Source of the DNA: Ulva prolifera
Taxonomy: Eukaryota > Chlorophyta > Ulvophyceae > Ulvales > Ulvaceae
Assembly (NCBI GenBank): GCA_023078555.1
Contig: CM041197.1
Coordinates: 10,288,552 to 10,352,551 of the forward strand
DNA length: 64,000 nt
Direction of reading: 5' to 3'
Below, piece after piece: positions 45,962 through 55,643 of the stretch; positions within the stretch are counted from its first letter, which is position 1, and each line of letters starts with the position of its first letter. The translations under genes and the position numbers were made by a program. The notes under the pieces are model-generated. The model made no database searches. It saw only the letters and a list, made by a program, of their open reading frames with translations, and was not told the DNA's origin.

Positions 45962-48105
45962 AGGTCTTTTGAGCGTGGTGACAATGGCGCTGGCCATGGG
46001 CGGCCTGCCCGCCGAGGCTACCAAGCGCAGCTTCAAGGACATCAGCAGCAGGCTCACCAAGGGCAGCAGCCACCGCACCAAGATCACCAAGTCCATCCAC
46101 CGCACCAGCACGACCAGGTCCAGCGGCACGAAGACCGTCTCGGCATCCGTGAAGTGCAGCAGCAGCGCCTACGCGAACACGTACTCCGACTCGGAGAGCT
46201 CCTACGTCAAGGCCGGTGCGCCTGCTCCACAGCCTGAGGCCGAGCCCATGCATGCATGCACTGAAGCTGCGCGTTGATGGGTGGCCACTTCTATAGACAT
46301 ACATGTGATATGGATGGTGTACAGCAACAACTGTCACATGTGGGTGTTGCACAGCATGTTGTGTGCAGTGACAAATGTGATCAAGGACGTCTGCAGCAGC
46401 AAGTTCACTGGCAGCACCGTCAAGGCCACCCAGAAGATGACCGGCTTTGCCAAGGCCTGGGCTCGCGTGCGCTTATGCTTGCTACCATCATCTTGCTGCC
46501 AACCAGCCCGCCCCCTTTTCTACTGGCTTTTGAGCGTACATGTATGTAGCACGTGCATATGCGCTGCTTCACCAGGCTGTGACCAAATTTGAAGCTAGCG
46601 ATTCACATGGCTGCACCAGGGACACACACCCAGCATGGCTGTCCGAGGGCATGCATATGCAGGCGACCGCGAAGACCGCGGCAAAGTGCGTGTCCAAGTC
46701 CAAGAACGGCGGCAAGGCGCAGGGCTGTGCTTACGCATCAGCTTCGGCCAAGGCGTTCGAGAAGGCCTTTGCCTCAGCCCACGCCTCCGCCTCCGCTGAG
46801 GCGTTCGCCAAGTACTGCGCTTGCGCCGACGCCGAGGCCTGGGCCTTCGGCGACATCGACGTTTTTAAGAAGCTCGCCGCGGAGGCCTACGCCGAGGCCA
46901 AGTCCGCCGCCTGCGCCTCCGGTGTGGCCCCTGCACTAGTCGCACACGGCTGCTGTCAAAGCTGGCAGTGAAAAGCTCCTATCGCAGCTGCTGCAACGCC
47001 GGCACAGTCAATTTGTGCTTTTCTTATGGCAGGAGCCTCAGGTGGCCATTGGCAGCCCCATAGAGGCACGCAAGGCTCCGCACTTTGTGAATGCGGGCTG
47101 CGGTAGCATTAGTGGTCTCCTGTATCACACACGTGGCCGTCAAAGGCACAGCAGCCAAAGCCGTGTCCACATTGCGGACCAACAGGCTGTGCACGGACAT
47201 CGTCAATTAGCTTCAGCGTGTGTCCTGGACTCGAATGACGATGCCGAAGCATGTAACACCACCACCAGCCTGAGTAGCTCAGGGCAGCTACTTGGCGTGC
47301 AGGCGACAACGAGGAGTCGTCCGCGACTGCGTCCGCAGAGCGAGAGGCGGTCTTGGTGCTCGGGGCCCGGCGCCTGGCCAGCACACGGGGCTTTTTTGGA
47401 CCCCGATATGTCACCGAGGCGGAGGACTCGGAGCATGCCCGAGCAGGCATCGACCTGTCCAACACCTCCGCCTCTGTGGACTGCCAGGCCCACATCTTTG
47501 CCCAGACGTACGCCTTCGCCGCTGCCAAGGCCAGCATGGCCGGTCAGTGCTACGGGAAGCACAAGAGCGACAAGGCACGCGCCGACATCGAGGCCAGGGT
47601 CAACGCACACGTGTATGACACCTCCAAGTGCTCTGTCGAGTTGAAAAGGAAGGGGCGTTCCGGGGCCAAGACTCAGGCCAGGGCCAGCACGCGCACTGTA
47701 AGTCCCCTCGCACCACTTGCATTTCTCTGTAGGCTGCCGTACCCAGGGAGCGGGCCCACACCTGCGGGTCCAGGCAGATATGCTCCGCATCGATTGATCA
47801 GCGTATGGGTAGGCTAGAAAGTGATCCAAACCTTCAAGTTGGTTTCTCGAGATCCATCGCCATCGCGTATGCTAGGACTGCCGCTCTGGCTTCATGGTAG
47901 GCGTGCAGTGCTTGCTTGCACCTGCGCCTCGAAGTTGCGGCTGCTTGATCATGAGGCGCAGAATCATTCTTCTGGAAGATTTTGTGCTGTGCATCCCGAG
48001 CCACACTCCTCACAGCGGCCACACAGCCCTACCTGTTGGAGCATTACCAACATCATCTGACACGTGGGTGACATGCAGAAGTCTGTTCACAAGGGCACGA
48101 AGTAG
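45962..48105 (+). CDS. Gene B: diverged paralogue of genes A and C, extra intron, first exon not found
   Basis: Exons seen: 45,962-46,215, 46,369-46,466, 46,663-46,921, 47,447-47,697 and 48,079-48,105; lengths and phases of the 259- and 251-nt exons equal those of A and C. The first seen exon opens with the rest of a signal peptide (GLLSVVTMALAMGGLPAEA), needing an upstream 11-nt exon as in A and C. I find no ATG-ATY-NCN-GG|GT sequence in the 317 bp between it and the array, nor a TATA box, so the start is lost, distant or beyond the array. The last exon encodes KSVHKGTK and stop. With a normal first exon the protein would be 299 aa. A second intron (46,216-46,368) splits the exon that is continuous in A and C. 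Frames are intact and cysteines kept, which argues for a working gene or a recent loss. Confidence 0.7.
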
Positions 48106-48744
48106 GGCACATGCATCCCAACCTCGAGCGCAATGGCAATAGGCTGCGCAGAGGCAGCATCTAGATCTGATTGGTCTTGACAAGCACTGCGGCAATTGTG
48201 TTGGAGCAAATTTTGTGGAGATCGATCTAAGAGGACTGCGCATGCACATGTGGCCATGGTTGCGCAGTCTGGTTGGTTTATAGTGATTCTGCGCTGCGAT
48301 TTTTCCTTCGCGCCCGCCGGTGCGCGAGCAGCCGGCAGAGTCATGTTAGTGTTGATGAACTATTTTTGCTGCTATAGTGTCATGCTTATGATTGACAATC
48401 CACACGCTGCTAGTAGCAGCGCTGCCACTAGTAGTACTGAATGGGCAATCGCGCATGGGCTGTTGCGTGTGAAGCACTGCGTGCTTTTGCAGATTTGTGA
48501 CATATGTGCTTGCAGTGTAATCAAAAACAGTTTGCACAATTATTTGCTTAGGCGATACAGGCACACATCGGTGCACCTGGCATGCACTGGCACTGCAAAT
48601 TCTCGCCAATCACGCGCCAATCATGCAGCTAAGCTTAGGGTGCATACTCGGGTGCTGCAAGGGATACCCTCGAGAGCTCCTGCCTTGGGCCACCGATGCT
48701 AGAGCCTGCCCTTGCAGCAGCACTAATAGTAGCACGGGTCAGGG

Positions 48745-48745
<1 letters not shown>

Positions 48746-48783
<38 letters not shown>
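48746..48783 (+). repeat. Poly(C) tract of 38
   Basis: An uninterrupted C run. It lies about 630 bp before a poly(G) tract, so the two form an inverted homopolymer pair. Confidence 0.9.
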
Positions 48784-49410
48784 ACCCTGACGAAAGACCC
48801 TCCGCCGCCGGCGCGCCCTTGCGCCCTCAGCAGCCCCCTGGGACGCTGTTGCAGCCATGCGGTCGGCATCGGCGCAGGGTGCCCCGTCAAAGGCCCTCCC
48901 TCGGTATTGAGAGCAACAATCGCGTTCAACTCAGAAGTTTGCCAGATCTCTAGAACACGCTCGTCCGCCGGCGATTGGTGATCGATGTGTGCGTCTCGCA
49001 TGCGCCTGACGGCGTGGCTGCGGCGCGGAAGTCCGCAGTGGCTCTATGCCGGAGGCTGCTGCCCGACGCAAGCGCGGCAATCGGCATCACCGGCGATAGG
49101 GCGATTCCTGCCCTTGGTCCTGCTGTTGCGTGACGTATGGATGGATTCGGCCCGCGGCGGATGCGTTTCTCAGCAGTGGCAGGCTCGCCGATGTAGGTAC
49201 TGGTGTAGGCTCGGGCGGTGCTTCCAATCAGCTCTTCCTCGAAAACGCAACATCTCTGCACTCCTGATGCTCTGCAGCTCTAGATCTGCGGCTCTGCCAA
49301 TTGGGCAAAGCACCGAGTGCTGGATCAGCCTAGGTCAGCCTGGATCAGCCTGTAGCCGGCACGCCGTAGCCTGCACGTCCTGCCTTGGGCACATGTACAG
49401 CCCCGGTGTG

Positions 49411-49411
<1 letters not shown>

Positions 49412-49441
<30 letters not shown>
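49412..49441 (+). repeat. Poly(G) tract of 30
   Basis: An uninterrupted G run, the only long G tract on the plus strand in this window; the others are C. Confidence 0.9.
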
Positions 49442-49442
<1 letters not shown>

Positions 49443-50169
49443 TCATCGGCGTTTGTGGCAGCTACAACTTTGGATGCGGCCGCGGGGGCTGGGGGCTGAA
49501 GAGGCCGGCTCAATTTGTGCGCGGAGGTGTCCAGGCAGTGGTGTGTGTTGGTGTCTGGCCACCGCGGCCGCGCGTTTGGAGGGATCTGTCGAGACGGTGC
49601 CACACTGCGGCTGCTGCATGCGGGTGTGGTGGGATTTGTTGTACATGAGTGTAAAGTAAAGTAAATCTAAATTTACTGAGCCGTATCCTATTGGACATTG
49701 ACAACTCCGAGCTAACGGGACCACATATTTCGAAGGGGGAAACCACCTGGAAACCCCCTTCAGACGACCGTACGCTACTCACAGGGCCTCCTCCTGTGCT
49801 AAGCGAGGTGGTCACGTACGGCCGTTTCGATTCCCGAAAGCGCACGCAGTATCGAACCCACGACCTCCTGAAACGGAGGAGATAGCTTTTAAGTGTGCGT
49901 TTAAGTGTGCTTGTGAGTGTGTGAAGATGCTGTGTGCACAAGAAGTGCGAGTGGGCAGCTAGCGGTGTGCTAGCTAGCGCTGTGTCTGGCTGTTTTGCTG
50001 TGGGGTGTCACAGCACTGGCTGGCACGCCCGGCTACTGCAGCACTCCCGGCTACCATTCCCACTGCCGCTCCCACTCCCGGTCACCCGGCAAAAAGTTGG
50101 ACAGACAGGCAGCACCACAAAACACGGTAACGAACGCAGCACATGCGCAGGCCACTGCCATGGCTGCAT

Positions 50170-50192
50170 CCCCCCCCCCCCCCCCCCCCCCC
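50170..50192 (+). repeat. Poly(C) tract of 23
   Basis: An uninterrupted C run followed by TCCCCCGCCCGC. Confidence 0.9.
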
Positions 50193-52240
50193 TCCCCCGC
50201 CCGCTTAGCAGCCAACTGCACAGCACTGATCCCGAGTGATGTTGAAACGCCCGCACAAGTATAGCCCAGCGCGCGGCCACACCTACGCCCACATGCTGTG
50301 TGTGCTGTGCTGCTGCGTGGCTATCGGTGTCCTCTTTGTCTGCTGTGAGCCATGCCACCTGCTGATTCATGCCAGCGGTGTCCCGCCTGGTCAGTCAATC
50401 AACCTGGGAATGGTGTACGTATGTGTGCATTGCATGGGTTCCTCTGGGTAGCGGCCATTCCCGGCACTGATATCCCAGCATGCATGTGCCATCATGTAAA
50501 CATTGATTCACATGCCTTCCCAGGCTCCTCACACATCCAGGTGCTCATAGTAATTCCACGCAGCCAGGATCTTACAGTAATTCCAACATTCGGCATGGCC
50601 TGGGTTCACAGGTCCAAGGATGGAGCTCGAGTGTCCATGGAGTGTCCTGCAGGCACCACATAATGCATATGCAGTCAAGGTGACCACAGCTGCTGTGCAG
50701 CTAGTGACATACACATTTACAATCCAACACCCCAGCTTTAGAGTGTAAGTACCCCAAGCTCCATGGGGTATGTAATAATTACAGTTTCAAGTAATCACTA
50801 AGCTACTTGTCATACAAGCTTGCATGATGCCCTCACACCATGCTGGGAGTGGCTTGGGTACCAGGGTATGATACCTCTGGTAGGAAGGAACCCCTCTGCT
50901 ACAGTAATCCAGACCCAGCACGACATCACTGTTTTGGACACCACCTTTTTGGATTCCACCAGCAGCCACAGGGTATCTGTGTGGTGGGCTCCATCAACAC
51001 AAGTCAGAGCATGCAGAATCAGATGCAGAGGGGTCCATCAAGCTGGCTCCATTTAACTTTCAAGCTACCTTCAGTTTCCACCTGGGGTTGCAACATAGTT
51101 GGAGTGTCTGTATGCATGCGGCGTGGGACGTGGCTACGCGTGGCCTGGGACATGAAGCAGCTGGCACAAGCAACTGTCTGTAAATCTCACAGAGCCGGGA
51201 TATTTCATTTCAACCATTGTCCGTACAGTGGAGGGTGCTTCAAGTGCATTTGTGATGGATCTTATCTGTTTGACATATTTGAATGTTCCAGCTGCCAATG
51301 GGCAGCTGCCTGCCACATGCTATGATATCTGGTAAAAATCTCGGCATTGCTATCTTCTACCGAACATTTGACATGTTCTCAGCCGGTGTGGTACTAAAAA
51401 AGCCAAGACAGCATGCCATTGACGAGCATGCATGCATAAACGGCATGGCATTGCAAATCACATGCAAACTTTCAGTCAGTGGCGGTCAGTGCATGCTAAA
51501 TGGGTGCTGTTGTTATCTGTGAATGCGTGCCCTTCATTTTCTGGACAGTTGAGTTCTTACTACATAGCATGCACTTGTACTTGTGTGCATGAGCCTCTAG
51601 AGAATGTGCTCAGGAGTTTGCATGAGTATTGGATATCAGGGAAAGAAGTACAGGGGCAAGGAGCTGTGCAGCTAGGCCATCTTGCCTTTGCAGGTTGTGC
51701 ACATCATGATGATGTGGACCACAAAGTTCACATCCATCATCTTTGGAGCTCACAGCTGCGCACAGGTAGGAGCTGCAACGAGAAGTCAGGTATACCACAG
51801 CTCCATGCACTGACCTTGCCATGGAAGCGCATGCACGGCCATGATGCTGCCACCCGCGCCACTTCAGAAGCCTGTATGCTCTCTGAGCTTCACAGTGCAC
51901 TGGATGATGCCAGTCACGAGGAGGGTCGAGGGTTGGGGCCCCACCCGGGTGATTGATAGAGGAGCCTGGAATGCAACCTAGGTGTAGGTTCTTGCAGATA
52001 TCTGCAATATCGATATTGCTAGCCTTGCCCACCTAAATTGTGCACAGCTATCCTTCCTTTGCCTTACTGATGCTGCAGCTCTCTGAGACAGAGTACAAGT
52101 TACATACACTGCACTGGCCACTTCCCGATTGGCCCTGTGAGCACGTGCGTGGTGTCAAGTGTCATGCATGCATGCATTGCATGCAATGCTGCAGCAGTGA
52201 TCCACAGTGAACATGTGTGTGGGTTCATGTGTGTGGGATC

Positions 52241-52463
52241 CACAGTGAACATGCGTGTGTGGGTTTGGGTTTGTGGGTGTGTGGGTCTGTGCGTGTGTGT
52301 GCTGGTGTGTGGGTGTGTGCTTGGCGGTCTGCGGATCTGTGTCGCTTGCTGCGCCGGTGATGGGTGGGATGTTCGTGGGTGTCTTGGTGTTTGCTTCGTC
52401 TGCTTGCTCCTTTCGCGGTGCTGCCCGGCTTGCTGCCTTTGTCCTTGTAACACAGTGAACATG
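52241..52463 (+). mobile_element. Retroposon, TGTAA-ended family 1, copy 2
   Basis: The 13-bp repeat CACAGTGAACATG (52,241-52,253 and 52,451-52,463) brackets a 197-bp insert whose last about 140 bp align with the copy at 11,857-12,042, both ending GCTGCCTTTGTCCTTGTAA. A third CACAGTGAACATG at 52,203-52,215 belongs to a separate short tandem repeat in the 5' flank. Confidence 0.75.
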
Positions 52464-52679
52464 ACCCCTGCCAGGTGCAGTGCACAAGCCAGACTTTATC
52501 TATCTGAGCAGGGCGAGAGCAGGTGTGAGGGCTGTCCAGGCTCATAATGCTGGTACCAGGAACTCATCCAAGCAAGGTGGAGGTTCCCATGTGCTGCTCA
52601 AGTTGGCAGTAGCTCATTCCCCATCCCAGCCCTGGTGTTGGCATTGACATCGGATCACAACTCCCGTCCATGAACCCAT

Positions 52680-52799
52680 GCTGGCCAGCAGTGTTGGGTC
52701 GCCTTACAGCGTTTTCAGCGCTGCCACCCAATAAATAAACCTGGTTATTCGGATTTGTTCTATGTGATTGGACCCGATGACCCAACACTGCTTGCCAGC
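52680..52799. mobile_element. MITE-like element with 21-bp terminal inverted repeats, 120 bp
   Basis: GCTGGCCAGCAGTGTTGGGT at the left end is matched in reverse complement at the right end at 20 of 21 positions. The interior has no coding potential. No clear target duplication is seen. A diverged relative is at 59,256-59,369, sharing GCTGCCACC, ATTCGGA.TTGTTC.AT and CCCAACAC in the same order. Confidence 0.5.
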
Positions 52800-53039
52800 C
52801 TCACAAGCCCTGGCCACACTAGGAACGTCAGGAGTATTTTATCTCAAATGTGTGGCTGCCAACGGGTGATGTCCCGGTAAATGCATGAGATGATGCATAT
52901 GCTCCAGACCTGAGCTTGACATGCAGTATGCTGGCCGAATGCTTGAGAGGCATCAACAGAGTTTGTTACTTGTTCAACAAGTTACAAGGACAATAAGTTG
53001 CAAGGACCAAATTGGAAGGGCAGGTAAACATAGCGATCT

Positions 53040-53107
53040 GATCTCGATCTCTATCGTGTGTCATAGGACAGCATGCTGTCCTATGACACACGATAGAGAT
53101 CGAGATC
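53040..53107. repeat. Perfect 68-bp palindrome
   Basis: Two 34-base arms (left arm starting GATCTCGATCTCTATC) are exact reverse complements with no loop, centred on GCATGC at 53,071-53,076. Confidence 0.9.
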
Positions 53108-53200
53108 TGCAGCATAGCCATGCAACTCCAAAGCAGTCATGCAACTCCAAAGCAGTCACCTGTCCCATGTCCTGGTGTGGCCATGTGTACGTGTTCTTGT

Positions 53201-53239
53201 GATAGTCCAGTGGTAGAGCAGTCTTATCACTAGACTATC
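53201..53239 (+). repeat. tRNA-like hairpin with A-box-like sequence
   Basis: TAGTCCAGTGGTAGAGC resembles the tRNA A-box/D-arm and is framed by a 12-bp stem with one mismatch (GATAGTCCAGTG with CACTAGACTATC). There is no B-box at the expected distance, so it is not a tRNA gene; it may be a remnant of a tRNA-derived SINE. A similar CCCAGTGGTAAAGCGGTC lies at about 60,839-60,856. Confidence 0.3.
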
Positions 53240-55460
53240 GCAGTTCTCTTAACCTGAGCGCCAAAAATGCCACCTCTGTTGACCGCGCATCGGCCGATGC
53301 GCCTCCCGCTTCAGAAGAGGCACATCTGTTCCAAGAGTTTGGGCCGAATGGATCCAGGCAGTGGGCCCAGCTCTCACTTGTAACAAGAGCATGACTCGGG
53401 CTAGAGAGGAACCAGTGCATATCATCGTCTCGCAGCTGCACCTTTTGATTCATCGAAAGGTACAGCTTGGCTCTGGGACCTGCATGCCTGCAGCTGCAGG
53501 CGCAGGAGCTCCAGAGTGCACATGCATATGCACCAAGCATTCAGCATCAGCAACACAGTAGACTCATGCTGTACAGCAGGATTCATAATGCAGACCTGTC
53601 CACAGTCAGCGGACTGGAATTCATATTGAGCCACTGTGGACATGTGTGAGGACACCCGCGTGGATTTGGGGCACCTCATGTGTGACCTGCTGCAACAGCG
53701 ACAGGCCTGGCCATCAGCAACGACATCACCCCTTCCCCCCACCCCCCCCCTCTTTGACTGTTTTCCTCTCCAACAGCCGTGCTTGCCAGAGAGAACGGCC
53801 CCCACGCGTGGGACCCACAGACATATGTCTCATGCATGCCGCGCCGCAGCGCCGCGGGTGGCGGGTGGCGGGTGGATTGCTGCGCTGCAGGGGTGTGGGC
53901 GCTACAGGGGTATGGGCGCTAGTACTAGTGTCGACGTCGGGTGACCCGAACGCCTGAAACATCTGTCCAGCCAGATGATCAGGATGCTCTAGGAGGTCTC
54001 CCTGCAGGGGTGTGCCTTGGCTTTGCGAAAGAAGACATGAGCAACGTGCAATATGTAATCTGCGTCATACACTGAGTCCACGCATGCATGAACATTGAAC
54101 TCCTGCAAGTGAGTACCATATGACGCAAATACTTTACCATGGCACATCAAAAAAAAAAATATTAGGCAAAAACTAGAGGCAGCGACATCAGTCAGTATCA
54201 ATAATCTCACATGGTCTTGCCACAACTTGGATCACGTTTCGATACGGACAGGTTGATGCCTCGAGGATCTGCGCAAAATGCCAGGTGGCAGCAGGTGCCA
54301 CGTGCCCTCCGCTGACGTGTGCAGGCAGCCTGGGAAAGAACGAACTTCGCATGGACACCATCTAGAAATGATCTGGAAAAGTAATTGGCGCATACAGAGG
54401 TCTACTCGCTGTGGCAGCGCGTTATCTCCGCAAATTGCCCCATACCGGTACCGCTTTGAGTTGACGTCTGATGATCGAACCGAGTATGTCTGCGCATTCA
54501 ATACTGAAGTTCAGTAGAATGAGCGAGGGTACCGGCGTCCATTCCGGGACCTTCTTCGAGTTGGAAGGAGAGCAGAGCTGGCACGCCACGGCGTGCTTTC
54601 GCTGTTGTCCAAGCTCAGGGCTGGATGTCGGAGAGATTGTGACAAACCGGTAGATGCTGTACGCTGGTCCCGAAAGCCCGCGAGCTGTATCTCTCGTGAG
54701 ATAGTGCAGATGCGATCGAAGCAACGCAAACTATGGCATAGTTCAGCGCGCGCGCGTTATCTACATTGCATCAGTCTGGATGTAGATAGTCTGAGAGTTC
54801 GCTGAGGAAATGCGTTGCTTAGAATTACCCAACGCTTCGGCAGAGCACGGCAAACTTGCGCGTTCGCGGCACAGAGCTCGCGATCACGATTACTTCATCC
54901 CGACAGTCTCGAAACTTCCCGTCCCGGACGTCAAAACGTCGCGGACGCACCGCACGCTCCGCACGGCGCAAGCATCCGCCCCGCGATGGTATAGCAACAC
55001 CCAAGACTAGGTGTGGCCGTGTTATTACCGGGACCAAGAACTTGACGTCTATGCTCGATGCTGGCCTCACGAGACGGTGATGGAGTATTTCGCAGGACCA
55101 AAACCTGTTCGCATGTGCTTCAAATGCCGCTACTTTGAGCTATTCCTGTTCCGCCCCATGACGCAGTTCTATGATTCCTGTATACAGCCTCACACGCCAA
55201 AAGCACTGTGAATAGCGAAAGCGCGCCGCCGCCGTGCTTCCACGAAGCAGCCGCAACCGCGTCGCCGAGTTTGCACAGGACCAGGCATGCCATGATGCAG
55301 CCATGCGAGCGCCACCTGAGTCAATGTGTCACGATTTCGGAACTGCATGCTCTCGTGGAGACAACGAGGCAGCCATGGCGCAGTTGCGCGGCCGGGCTGC
55401 GAGAGCTGAGCTTGCCCCATGGCCAACCGGTCCAGCACCGGAGCAGCATGCGGCCTCGAT
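53240..55460. other. No gene supported; distal promoter region of gene C
   Basis: From about 54,830 this resembles the DNA upstream of gene A. Short frames between 53,240 and 54,800 have no recognised domain. Confidence 0.4.
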
Positions 55461-55467
55461 CGGCGAG

Positions 55468-55480
55468 TATATAAGCAGCA
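55468..55480 (+). promoter_or_regulatory. TATA box of gene C
   Basis: TATATAAGCAGCA, identical to the element before gene A, about 175 bp before the deduced start codon at 55,644 and followed by a related 5' leader. Confidence 0.75.
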
Positions 55481-55643
55481 CGCTGCCACCAGAAACACCA
55501 TCCACTCACATTCTACTTAGTGCCTGCACCGCACTACGCTTCTCTACCTCGACCAGATCTTGTCAACTGTGGTGATACCGACCAGTTGACGGTGAGCCGA
55601 CAATCATATCTGTCCCTAACTTGAACCACCCAGCTGAGACATC

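Larger units (their letters stand above)
48106..52202. other. No gene firmly supported; homopolymer-rich region
   Basis: A TGTAA at 48,516 could end gene B. Between about 50,510 and 51,530 there are exon-like stretches with plausible splice sites (for example ending AGAGT|GTAAGT near 50,745, and CTACAG then TAATCCAGACC near 50,905), but phases do not join cleanly and no family is recognised; this could be an unrecognised or decayed gene. The poly-C and poly-G tracts are listed separately. Confidence 0.35.

Noticed and set aside
49790-49890. tRNA-like sequence on the minus strand (GAGGTCGTGGGTTCGATAC)
   Set aside because: It has a B-box-like core and one 5-bp stem, but no A-box and no closing acceptor stem. 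Too weak to list as an RNA gene or SINE.
50510-51560. Multi-exon gene on the plus strand
   Set aside because: Individual exon-like stretches look plausible, but I could not join them in phase and recognise no domain, so no CDS is listed.
52970-53020. Another ultra-short TGTAA retroposon (GTTACAAGGACAATAAG)
   Set aside because: The flanking match is only about 5-6 bases and overlaps a local duplication of CAAGTTACAAGGAC-type sequence, so a TSD cannot be claimed.
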